The notes below the pieces were generated by a model, which saw only the letters and a list, made by a program, of their open reading frames with translations, did no database searches and was not told the DNA's origin. From positions 1-61,852 of the forward strand of contig JAZQJA010000022.1 of NCBI GenBank assembly GCA_045541455.1: a DNA stretch of 61,852 bases, in the 5' to 3' direction. Below are positions 15,910 to 23,670 of this stretch, in pieces. The DNA comes from RGIG9041 sp045541455 (GTDB taxonomy: Bacteria > Bacillota > Clostridia > Oscillospirales > QAKW01). Every line of letters starts with the position of its first letter. Position 1 is the first letter of the stretch. Made by a program: the position numbers and the translations under genes.

Positions 15910-16474
15910 TATTATCAAACCTTTCACATATTTTACAGGCAGTAATACCTACGGCAAGTGCTGTTGCTGACGACAGCCATACAGCAGGTAAAATATCAAA
16001 CGGAGTATTACTGCCTGCTGATTTTAAAATAGATGCAAGTGTTGCCGGTAAAAACTGAATGGAAGATGAATTCATAACAACAAAAAGTGCCATTTGATTT
16101 GTTGCGGTATCACCTTTTGCCATAGCCTTTATAGCACTTATGCCGTAAGGCGTTGCAGCATTACCGAGCCCTAAAAAATTGCAAGATACATTCATTGTTA
16201 TATCACGCAAAACATTGCTCTCAAGCGGTCCGTACAGTTTTATAAAAATCGGTTTTAACAGCTTTGAAAGAGCATCGCACAGCCCCGCTTTATTGGCAAC
16301 ATTCATAATTCCGCTGTAAATTATAATTGCTGAGCCATATTCTATTATAAAATCCGCGGCTTGTTTGCCGCTTTGCAAAACCGATTGCGAAACACCGCTT
16401 AAATTGTTGCCGATTAACGCAGTTATAATAGAAAAAATAAGTAAAACCGTATATACTATGCTGATAGTTATCAC
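15842..16474 (-). CDS. spmA: Spore maturation protein SpmA
   Basis: 210 residues with four or more membrane segments and the Gate-domain motif NFLGLGNAATPYGISAIKAM at about 95-114, followed by FVVMNSSSIQFLP, both characteristic of SpmA. With SpmB it acts in spore maturation and heat resistance, probably as a transporter-like pair. It starts at a GTG overlapping AAGGGTG, a poorly spaced ribosome binding site, and no other start codon is close. The C-terminal about 25 residues (RFDNSAKRRFAALN...) are hydrophilic and lie over the start of spmB in another frame. Confidence 0.87.
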   Translation of the reverse strand: MITISIVYTVLLIFSIITALIGNNLSGVSQSVLQSGKQAADFIIEYGSAIIIYSGIMNVANKAGLCDALSKLLKPIFIKLYGPLESNVLRDITMNVSCNFLGLGNAATPYGISAIKAMAKGDTATNQMALFVVMNSSSIQFLPATLASILKSAGSNTPFDILPAVWLSSATALAVGITACKICERFDNSAKRRFAALNTYNRHFGSSKKS

Positions 16475-16509
16475 CCTTGAAATATTTTTTACATTTAGTA
16501 AAAAAATTG

Positions 16510-16538
16510 TAGACTTTTTTAAAAATATGAAGTATACT
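16510..16538 (+). promoter_or_regulatory. Putative promoter of the AbrB-type regulator
   Basis: TAGACT (16510-16515), a 17-nt spacer, TATACT (16533-16538). The -35 box is weak; AbrB-type genes are often self-repressed. Confidence 0.45.
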
Positions 16539-16566
16539 GAAAATAGTATTTGAAAGGGGTGTTAAG

Positions 16567-16818
16567 ATGAAAGCAACAGGCGTTGTAAGAAAAGTAGACG
16601 AACTTGGAAGAATTGTGCTTCCCATTGAACTTCGCAGAACATTAGACATAAACATAAAAGATTCTCTTGAAATTTTCGTTGACGGTGAATCTATAATTCT
16701 CAAACAGTACAAGCCTTGCTGTATTTTCTGTGGTGAAGGAAACAATATGGTATCATATATGGGTAAAAATGTATGTACCGAGTGTGCAAAAAAACTTGCA
16801 GAAACTACAGAAGACTAA
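16567..16818 (+). CDS. AbrB/SpoVT-type transition-state regulator with a Cys4 C-terminus
   Basis: 83 residues. The N-terminal about 48 residues are a swapped-hairpin AbrB DNA-binding domain: MKATGVVRKVDELGRIVLPIELRRTLDI is nearly identical to the AbrB/Abh/SpoVT consensus. The C-terminal part has two CxxC pairs (C56-x2-C59 and C74-x2-C77), suggesting a zinc-ribbon or redox-sensitive knuckle. AbrB proteins repress post-exponential genes. The gene is divergent from spmA, in keeping with a sporulation-linked role. The ribosome binding site is AAAGGGGTG. A terminator follows. Confidence 0.9.
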   Translation: MKATGVVRKVDELGRIVLPIELRRTLDINIKDSLEIFVDGESIILKQYKPCCIFCGEGNNMVSYMGKNVCTECAKKLAETTED

Positions 16819-16828
16819 TTTATGCTGC

Positions 16829-16858
16829 CAAAACCGCCTTAAAGGCGGTTTTTTATTT
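16829..16858 (+). terminator. Terminator of the AbrB-type gene
   Basis: AAAACCGCCTT pairs with AAGGCGGTTTT, followed by T-rich sequence. Confidence 0.85.
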
Positions 16859-16865
16859 TATAGAG

Positions 16866-16894
16866 TTGATTTATTAGTAATTTTAATATATACT
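16866..16894 (+). promoter_or_regulatory. Promoter of metG
   Basis: TTGATT (16866-16871), a 17-nt spacer, TATACT (16889-16894). The leader before the GTG at 16935 is only about 34 nt, too short for a T-box. Confidence 0.7.
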
Positions 16895-16934
16895 ATAAAA
16901 AAATCATAGAAATTATGAAAGGAATAATCAGAAA

Positions 16935-18860
16935 GTGGAAAAAAAGTATTATATCTCTACCGCTATAGCTTATACTTCGGGTAAGCCGCACATTGGAAAC
17001 ACCTATGAAATTGTGCTCGCAGACAGTGTAGCGAGGTACAAGCGAATGCAGGGGTATGACGTCTATTTCCAGACCGGTACCGATGAACACGGTGAGAAAA
17101 TTCAGATAAAAGCCAAGGAGGCAGGCATTACTCCCAAAGAGTTTGTTGACAACGTTGCCTCTGAAATAAAGGGTATTTGGGATATTATGAACACCACCTA
17201 TGATAAGTTTGTAAGAACCACCGACCCTGAGCACGAAGAAAAAATACAAAAAATCTTTACAAAATTGTATGAGCAGGGTGATATTTACAAAGGTGCGTAT
17301 GAAGGAATGTACTGCACACCTTGTGAATCATTTTTTACCGAAAGTCAGCTTGTTGACGGCAAGTGTCCCGACTGCGGAAGACCGGTTCAAAAAGCCAAAG
17401 AAGAAGCATATTTCTTTAAACTTTCAAAATACGAAAAACAGCTCGAACAGTATATTGAGGAACACCCCGAATTTATCTGGCCGCCTGCCCGTAAAAACGA
17501 AATGATAAACAACTTTATAAAACCGGGCTTGTCCGACCTTTGCGTTTCGCGCTCGTCGTTTGACTGGGGTATCCCTGTACCGTTTGACAAAAAGCACGTG
17601 GTTTACGTTTGGATTGATGCATTGTCAAACTATATCACCAACATAGGTTACGATCCTGATGGTAACCACTCTGAAGAATATAAAAAATACTGGCCGTGCG
17701 ATATGCACCTTATAGGCAAAGACATTGTTCGTTTTCATACAATTTATTGGCCTATTTTGCTTATGGCTTTGGGTGAGCCTATGCCAAAGCAGGTGTTTGG
17801 CCACCCGTGGCTTATTATGAGTGACGGTAAAATGAGCAAATCAAAGGGTAATGTCATTTATGCAGACGACCTTGTGAAACTATTTGGTGTTGATGCGGTA
17901 CGTTATTTTGTACTGCACGAGATTCCCTTTGCAAATGACGGCGTAATATCTTACGAACTTATTATTGAAAGAATAAACGCCGAACTTGCAAACATTCTCG
18001 GCAACCTTGTCAACAGAACTATATCAATGAGCCGTAAATATTTTGACGGCAAGGTTTCACACGGCAGGGCTGAAGCGCTGGACAGCGAGCTTAAGGAACT
18101 TGCGCTTTTGACACCCGCTGCTGTTGAAAAGCACATGGAAAATATGCATATTGCAGATGCTATTGACGATATATTCACTCTGCTTCGCCGTGCTAATAAA
18201 TACATTGACGAAACTGAGCCGTGGGTACTTGGCCGCGAAGGCGGTGACCACGAAAGACTGCAAGAGGTACTTTACAACCTTGTTGAAAGCATTCGTTTTG
18301 CAGCAGTTTTGCTTGAACCGTTTATGCCCGACACAGCTAAAGCCATTCACAGTCAGTTACAACTTGAAAACGGCGGGCTTGATTCACTAAAACAGTTTGG
18401 TATGACACCAAACGGACATATACTCGGTGAAAACAGCATTTTATTTGCAAGAATAGATGTTGCTAAAAAGCTTGAAGAAATAGAGGCAGAAAACGCTAAA
18501 AAGGCCCAGCCGGCAAGACCTAAAAAGCCTGCTGAAGAACAGATTACAATTGATGATTTTGCAAAAGTATCGTTCCGTGCGGCAAAAGTTATTTCCTGCG
18601 AAAAACTTAAAAAGAGCGATAAACTCCTTGTAATGCAAGTTGACAACGGCTTTGAACAAAAACAAGTGCTGTCCGGTATTGCACAGCACTACAAACCGGA
18701 GGATATGGTGGGTAAAACAATCGCGCTTGTTGACAACCTTGCCCCTGCAAAACTCCGCGGTGAAACATCGGAAGGTATGTTGCTTGCGGCAGATACCGAA
18801 AACGGACCGCGCGTTATTTTCCTTGATGACAGCATTCCCGCAGGTGCAAAGATAAGATAA
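16935..18860 (+). CDS. metG: Methionyl-tRNA synthetase
   Basis: 641 residues, starting at a GTG behind GAAAGGAATAATC. MetRS charges tRNA-Met, including the initiator, with methionine. The class I motifs are PHIG (18-21) and KMSKS (near 300, in DGKMSKSKGN). A zinc knuckle with four cysteines lies at about 127-149 (CTPC and CPDC). The anticodon-binding helical domain is at about 380-500. After a Lys/Pro/Ala linker, a C-terminal EMAP-like tRNA-binding OB fold runs from about 540 to 641 (FRAAKVISCEKL, AKLRGETSEGMLLA), as in dimeric bacterial MetRS. The stop overlaps the start of tatD (TAATG). Confidence 0.96.
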   Translation: MEKKYYISTAIAYTSGKPHIGNTYEIVLADSVARYKRMQGYDVYFQTGTDEHGEKIQIKAKEAGITPKEFVDNVASEIKGIWDIMNTTYDKFVRTTDPEHEEKIQKIFTKLYEQGDIYKGAYEGMYCTPCESFFTESQLVDGKCPDCGRPVQKAKEEAYFFKLSKYEKQLEQYIEEHPEFIWPPARKNEMINNFIKPGLSDLCVSRSSFDWGIPVPFDKKHVVYVWIDALSNYITNIGYDPDGNHSEEYKKYWPCDMHLIGKDIVRFHTIYWPILLMALGEPMPKQVFGHPWLIMSDGKMSKSKGNVIYADDLVKLFGVDAVRYFVLHEIPFANDGVISYELIIERINAELANILGNLVNRTISMSRKYFDGKVSHGRAEALDSELKELALLTPAAVEKHMENMHIADAIDDIFTLLRRANKYIDETEPWVLGREGGDHERLQEVLYNLVESIRFAAVLLEPFMPDTAKAIHSQLQLENGGLDSLKQFGMTPNGHILGENSILFARIDVAKKLEEIEAENAKKAQPARPKKPAEEQITIDDFAKVSFRAAKVISCEKLKKSDKLLVMQVDNGFEQKQVLSGIAQHYKPEDMVGKTIALVDNLAPAKLRGETSEGMLLAADTENGPRVIFLDDSIPAGAKIR

Positions 18861-19621
18861 TGGGACTTTTTGATACACACGCTCACCTTTACGAGCAAGA
18901 TTATATGAGCGACTTTGACGGTTTTGCGAAAGAGCTTTTGCAAAACGGTGTTGAAAATGTTATTTGCGTGGGCTGTAATATTGAAAGCGTAAAACAATCG
19001 ATAGAACTTGCTCAAAAGTACGACTTTATTTATGCAGAAGCGGGGTTTCACCCCTGCGACTGCAAAGATATAACCGAGCACGATTTTGAAATTATGAAAC
19101 AACTTACAAAACATAAAAAGGTTGTTGCTGTGGGAGAAATCGGGCTGGACTATCATTGGGACAATGTTCCACGGGATATTCAACGGTATTGGTTTGAAAA
19201 GCAAATTGATTTTGCAAATGAAATAGGCTTACCTGTTGTTATACATTCAAGAGAGGCTACAGCCGACACCCTTGATGTGTTAAAATTACACACACCAAAA
19301 AAAGCAGTATTTCACTGCTTTTCAGGTTCGGTCGAAACGTTAAACGAGGTAGTAAAGATGGGTATGTCCATATCGCTTGGCGGTGTTGTCACATTTAAAA
19401 ATGCAAAAAATGCGGTAGATTGTGCAAAACAGGTGCCATCAGACAGACTTATGCTTGAAACCGACTGTCCATACCTTACGCCAGAGCCGTTTCGCGGTAA
19501 ATTGAACCGCCCCGACTACACACGCTTTATTGCGCAGAAAATTGCCGACATACGAGGTGTGGAATACGACGAAATTGTAAAGATTACACGGCAAAATGCA
19601 AAAAATATGTTTGGAGTATAA
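18860..19621 (+). CDS. tatD: TatD family metal-dependent deoxyribonuclease
   Basis: 253 residues. The amidohydrolase TIM barrel shows DTHAHLYE at about 5-12, GEIGLDYHWD, VIHSREA, VFHCFSGS and LETDCPYLTPEPFRGKLNRP, the full set of TatD metal ligands and signature. TatD/YcfH proteins are two-metal 3'-5' DNases or related hydrolases and very often follow metG in Bacillota, as here. It is translationally coupled to metG by a one-base overlap. Confidence 0.93.
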   Translation: MGLFDTHAHLYEQDYMSDFDGFAKELLQNGVENVICVGCNIESVKQSIELAQKYDFIYAEAGFHPCDCKDITEHDFEIMKQLTKHKKVVAVGEIGLDYHWDNVPRDIQRYWFEKQIDFANEIGLPVVIHSREATADTLDVLKLHTPKKAVFHCFSGSVETLNEVVKMGMSISLGGVVTFKNAKNAVDCAKQVPSDRLMLETDCPYLTPEPFRGKLNRPDYTRFIAQKIADIRGVEYDEIVKITRQNAKNMFGV

Positions 19622-19623
19622 CT

Positions 19624-20604
19624 ATGAATATCTCGTCACTGCCTATTAAACTATTTTCGGGTTACTCCGAAACCGGCCATATACAAGGGATTGCAACAGA
19701 CGGTGAATATATGTATTATTCTTGCACAACTCACCTTCTTAAAACCGACTTTAAAGGTAACGCGGTCGCATCGGTTTGCGGTTTTTTTGGACACCTTGGC
19801 TGTATTGCTTATCACGACGGGTTTATTTACGGCTCGCTTGAATACAAACGCGACAGCATAGGCAAAGGAATACTCGAAAAATTAGGGCTTGATATTACAA
19901 TTGATGATGCTTTTTATATTGTAAGATTTGATTTATCAAAACTAGACAAAATGGGCATGAACGCAGAAAACAGCGGTATTATTAGTGCTGTAAAACTACA
20001 GGATGTAATTTGCGATTACAACAGCGGCGCCCACGGTTGCAGCGGCATTGACGGTATAACCGTTGCAAACTACCCATACGGTGTTCCCGCATTGTTTGTG
20101 GCATACGGAATTTACAGTGATGTAAACCGTGACGACAACGATAATCAAATTATATTACGGCTTGAACTTAACAAACTTTGTGATAAATGGTCGGCACTTG
20201 CTCAGTCAAACGCGAACGGTGTGCAAGGTGTTTTTGCAGACAGCAAATATTTTGTATACACCGGCAACACATCTTACGGAATACAAAACCTTGAATACGA
20301 CAGTTTTACAAACCGTTTTTTTGCAGCTGTGTATACAGGACATAAAGAAAAGTTTCCCAATTACAATATGTTTATGATAGACCTTAACAAAGCGCCGGAC
20401 CAAGACAGGCTTGCTTTGGCGGCGGCAGGAATGTATGACGATGACACCGGTATATACGGGTTACGTTTTAAATACGGTGCAACAGGTATGATTTCACTCG
20501 GTGACGGTTATTTCTATTTTTCTGAAGACGGCAAAGACAGTAATGGCTATTTTACAAATGTTTGTCTTTACCGTTATGATAAAAACGATTTTATAAAAAT
20601 TTGA
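19624..20604 (+). CDS. Conserved-looking protein of unknown function, probably a beta-propeller
   Basis: 326 residues with no signal peptide or membrane segment. The sequence alternates beta-strand-like stretches with turns (GIATDGEYMYYSC, CIAYHDGFIYGSLEY, GVFADSKYFVYTGN, MISLGDGYFYFSEDG), spaced roughly 40-60 residues apart as in a beta-propeller. No enzyme motif is recognisable. It starts 2 nt after tatD using GGAG inside the tatD end, and is followed 10 nt later by the CotH-like gene, so all are probably cotranscribed. Its position beside a CotH-like lipoprotein suggests, but does not show, a link to envelope or spore coat. Confidence 0.65.
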   Translation: MNISSLPIKLFSGYSETGHIQGIATDGEYMYYSCTTHLLKTDFKGNAVASVCGFFGHLGCIAYHDGFIYGSLEYKRDSIGKGILEKLGLDITIDDAFYIVRFDLSKLDKMGMNAENSGIISAVKLQDVICDYNSGAHGCSGIDGITVANYPYGVPALFVAYGIYSDVNRDDNDNQIILRLELNKLCDKWSALAQSNANGVQGVFADSKYFVYTGNTSYGIQNLEYDSFTNRFFAAVYTGHKEKFPNYNMFMIDLNKAPDQDRLALAAAGMYDDDTGIYGLRFKYGATGMISLGDGYFYFSEDGKDSNGYFTNVCLYRYDKNDFIKI

Positions 20605-20614
20605 GGAGGCTATT

Positions 20615-22204
20615 ATGAAAAGAGCAGTTGCCCTTATTCTCACAGCAGTTATGCTTTTCTCTGTTTTAAGCGGATGTAAAAAGGCTGAAAACAATGATAC
20701 AGAACAGCCTAAAGACGAAGTCGGCGCTGAAATTATTAATCCCGACAACGAAAAAAATCCACCATCTGACAACAAAGATAAAAACAATACAGTCACAAAG
20801 CCAACTACCGAGCAAAATGGCCAAACTGAAACAAATCCCCAAAAAACTGAACAAAGCGAGCAAAAAGATCAGACTCAAAAAGAGCCTGAAAAAAAGCCGC
20901 AAGCTGAACAAAAGCCTCAAACCGAGCAAAAGCCGAATAAGCCGACAGATACACAAACTGAAACAGAAACTGAGTGGGTACCTTCGACTACCATAACCAC
21001 TCAGCACTATGATGAAAGCAAACTTAAACTACCTATAATTTCAATTGAAACAAACGGCAAAACGCCCGTTACATCAAGAGATGTATATTTAAAAGCAACA
21101 ATTACTGTAACAAACACCCAAAATAAGCAATACGATTTATCTGCAACGGCAACAAACATAAAAGGTCGCGGAAACTCAACTTGGTTGCATTTTGACAAAA
21201 AACCGTATAAGCTTAATTTTGAAAAGCACATTGACCTTTTGGGAATGGGAGACGGAACAGAATGGGTGTTGCTTGCAAACGCATTTGACGAAACAATGCT
21301 TAGAAATTATATTGGCTTATCGTTGGCACACGAAATGGGGCTTGAATTTACAACCGACTTTAAGTTTGTAAACCTTTATATAAACGGCTCATATTTAGGA
21401 ATGTATCTATTGTGCGAACAGCAAGAAGAAGGCGAAAAACGCATTAATATAGACACATCTAAAAAAGGTGCAACAGACACAGGATACCTTTTACAGTATA
21501 TTGACAGCGATAAAGAGACCGACGAAAAGTTCTTTGTAATTGGTGAAGTTGACGGTAAAAAACTGGGCGATAATAACAAAGGCAGATTTCTTATTCTCTC
21601 ACCTAACGAAAAAATTTGCACCAATGCACAGCAGACTTTTATCAAAGACTATGTCACACAGGTAAACGAAGCAATATTTAAAAAAGACTGGCAAAAAATA
21701 TGCTCGCTTGTTGATATTAATTCGTTTGTAAATATGTTTATCGTAGATGAGATTATGCTCAACAACGATATGGGTTACAGTTTTTACATGTATAAAAAGA
21801 AAGGTGACAAACTGTATCTCGGTCCCATTTGGGACCTTGACCAGTCATGCGGTGTATCTGCATGGGGCGGTTCGACCTACAGCGGTTGGACTACAGGAAG
21901 TTCACATTATTGGTATCTCGCGCTAATGGAAATTCCCGAATTTATGGATTTGGTAAAACAACGATATGGTGAGAAAAAGGCGGCAATACAAAATATTGTC
22001 GGAAGTATTGACAGCGTTATAAGCGAAAACATATACGACATTGCTATGAACAATTACAGATGGGGATACTATTACGGAAATCCGAAAAAATGGCGTCAAA
22101 TCCGCGAACTTTCGGGTGTTACGAATTATGATGAACATGTAAATTACCTTAAAAACTGGTTAAACAACAGACTTGGTTTTATAAATTCATCACTCGGAGT
22201 ATAA
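20615..22204 (+). CDS. CotH-family kinase lipoprotein
   Basis: 529 residues. A lipoprotein signal peptide (1-20) ends in VLSGC, so Cys21 is probably lipidated. Residues about 22-115 are a Gln/Lys/Glu/Pro/Thr-rich linker. From about 130 the CotH domain begins: IKGRGNSTWLHFDKKPYKLNF, LANAFDETMLRNYIGLSLA, YINGSYLGMYLLCEQ, and later DEIMLNNDMGYSFYMYKKK and LGPIWDLDQSCG, the expected metal-binding Asp region. CotH proteins are atypical protein kinases; in Bacillus one phosphorylates spore coat proteins, and many clostridial members are surface or cellulosome-linked. GAGGAGG precedes the ATG. A terminator follows. Confidence 0.88.
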   Translation: MKRAVALILTAVMLFSVLSGCKKAENNDTEQPKDEVGAEIINPDNEKNPPSDNKDKNNTVTKPTTEQNGQTETNPQKTEQSEQKDQTQKEPEKKPQAEQKPQTEQKPNKPTDTQTETETEWVPSTTITTQHYDESKLKLPIISIETNGKTPVTSRDVYLKATITVTNTQNKQYDLSATATNIKGRGNSTWLHFDKKPYKLNFEKHIDLLGMGDGTEWVLLANAFDETMLRNYIGLSLAHEMGLEFTTDFKFVNLYINGSYLGMYLLCEQQEEGEKRINIDTSKKGATDTGYLLQYIDSDKETDEKFFVIGEVDGKKLGDNNKGRFLILSPNEKICTNAQQTFIKDYVTQVNEAIFKKDWQKICSLVDINSFVNMFIVDEIMLNNDMGYSFYMYKKKGDKLYLGPIWDLDQSCGVSAWGGSTYSGWTTGSSHYWYLALMEIPEFMDLVKQRYGEKKAAIQNIVGSIDSVISENIYDIAMNNYRWGYYYGNPKKWRQIRELSGVTNYDEHVNYLKNWLNNRLGFINSSLGV

Positions 22205-22209
22205 TAAAT

Positions 22210-22246
22210 AAATGCACCAGCCAAACGGCTGGTGCATTTATTTATT
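22210..22246. terminator. Bidirectional terminator between the CotH-like and DUF1858 genes
   Basis: AAATGCACCAGCC pairs with GGCTGGTGCATTT around AAAC; T-rich on both sides. Confidence 0.9.
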
Positions 22247-22436
22247 AAGCAATTGCTTCGTTGATTTTTTCAAGCAGCGCATCACAGTCTTCGCCATGAA
22301 CGGCACAAGCCTGCTCAATTGTCTCGCCCCTGGCGGAAGGACAGCCAAGACAGTGCATACCGATTTCTAAAAAGAACTGTGCTGTTTCGGGATAATTATC
22401 TAAAACATCACCGATGATTGAATCTTTAGTTACCAT
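22245..22436 (-). CDS. DUF1858 domain protein (hybrid-cluster-associated redox disulfide type)
   Basis: 63 residues, nearly all domain. The pattern VTKDSIIGDVLDNYPETAQFFLEIGMHCLGCPSARGETIEQAC fits the DUF1858 family, whose small members carry a CxxC motif (here C29-x2-C32) next to the end of the helix bundle and are often found with hybrid cluster proteins in anaerobes. A redox or metal role is inferred; the family function is not firmly known. No hybrid cluster gene is in the window. The ATG follows GAAAGGAAA. Confidence 0.88.
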   Translation of the reverse strand: MVTKDSIIGDVLDNYPETAQFFLEIGMHCLGCPSARGETIEQACAVHGEDCDALLEKINEAIA

Positions 22437-22471
22437 AACAAAATTTCCTTTCAGTATTTTTTTGTAGATAT

Positions 22472-22499
22472 AGTATACACTATTTTACTCAAAAATCAA
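22472..22499 (-). promoter_or_regulatory. Promoter of the DUF1858 gene
   Basis: Minus strand: TTGATT (22499-22494), a 16-nt spacer, TATACT (22477-22472). Confidence 0.55.
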
Positions 22500-22507
22500 A
22501 TACTTTA

Positions 22508-22536
22508 TTTACAAATTGTATGCTTTTGGTTATAAT
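22508..22536 (+). promoter_or_regulatory. Promoter of the femX-alr-holB-ricT run
   Basis: TTTACA (22508-22513), a 17-nt spacer, TATAAT (22531-22536). Confidence 0.7.
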
Positions 22537-22599
22537 GTATATGTATAATTATGTTCCATTTTAAATTAGATGTTGTAACTTTATCAAAGGAGAAGTAAA

Positions 22600-23670
22600 T
22601 TGGAATTTTTGGATTTAAACAACAAACAACAAGTTGAAGAATATGAAGCGTTTATACAGCAATGTAAAAAAGGTAATTTTGCACAATCGGTGTTATGGTC
22701 ACGACTTAAAAGTGAGTGGAAATTTGAAGCGATAATTGTGCGTAACAATGACGGGAAAATTGAAGGTACAATGGGTGTGCTTGTACGCCGTGTGCCTGTT
22801 TTTAAATCAACAATGCTCTACTCCCCCAGAGGTCCGGTTTGCGATGTTCATAACGAAAAAGTTATTATGGCGCTGGCTAAAGGTGTACGTGAACTCGCAA
22901 AAAAATACACTGCATATATACTTAAAATCGACCCTGATGTTAAAAGCGACGACACAGAGTTTATTGATATTTGTAAAAAAGCGGGATTTACTTTACCTCC
23001 CCAATCTAAAAACTTTGAGGGAATTCAGCCAAGATATGTGTTCAGACTTTACCTTAACGGAAGAGATGAGCAAGAACTTTTGGCATCATTCCATCAAAAA
23101 ACCCGTTATAACATCCGTGTTGCTATCAAAAAGGGTGTTACCGTTAAAATTGAGGACAAGTCAAAGATAAAAGATTTTCATAAAATTATGCTTGAAACAG
23201 GTATCCGCGACAATTTTGTTATCCGGTCTGAGCAGTATTTTGAAAAAATGCTTGACTGCATGGGCGAGCATGCAAGACTATATATGGCATATCTTGACGG
23301 TAAAGCAATTGCCGGCACTATTGCGATACACTACGGTAACAAAGTATGGTATCTTTACGGTGCATCGTCAAACTCGTACAGAAACGTTATGCCAAACTTT
23401 TTACTGCAATATGAAATGATTAAGTGGGCAGTTGATGTTAATGCTGATGTTTATGATTTCCGCGGTGTTTCGGGAGATTTAAGTGAAGACAACCCACTTT
23501 ACGGACTATACAGATTTAAAAAAGGGTTTAACGGTGAGTTTACAGAATTTGTGGGCGAAATGCAAATGATTTTCAAACCCTTTACAAACAAGTTTTTGAA
23601 ATTTGCAGAGAAAAATTACCGACATCTTAATATGATAAAGTTCAAACTCAAAAACAGAGGCAATAAATGA
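22600..23670 (+). CDS. FemAB/FemX-family peptidoglycan bridge aminoacyltransferase
   Basis: 356 residues, with a TTG start behind AAAGGAGAAG. The protein has the two GNAT-like domains of FemABX enzymes: the first with FAQSVLWSRLKSEWKFEAI near the start, the second with LASFHQKTRYNIRVAIKKGV (about 165-185), then YLYGASSNSYRNVMPNFLLQYEMIKWA and DFRGVSGD near 290. These enzymes use aminoacyl-tRNA to add an amino acid to lipid II or a related acceptor, building the interpeptide bridge. It overlaps the alanine racemase gene by 4 nt, which fits a joint role in wall precursor supply. Which amino acid is used is not known. Confidence 0.9.
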   Translation: MEFLDLNNKQQVEEYEAFIQQCKKGNFAQSVLWSRLKSEWKFEAIIVRNNDGKIEGTMGVLVRRVPVFKSTMLYSPRGPVCDVHNEKVIMALAKGVRELAKKYTAYILKIDPDVKSDDTEFIDICKKAGFTLPPQSKNFEGIQPRYVFRLYLNGRDEQELLASFHQKTRYNIRVAIKKGVTVKIEDKSKIKDFHKIMLETGIRDNFVIRSEQYFEKMLDCMGEHARLYMAYLDGKAIAGTIAIHYGNKVWYLYGASSNSYRNVMPNFLLQYEMIKWAVDVNADVYDFRGVSGDLSEDNPLYGLYRFKKGFNGEFTEFVGEMQMIFKPFTNKFLKFAEKNYRHLNMIKFKLKNRGNK

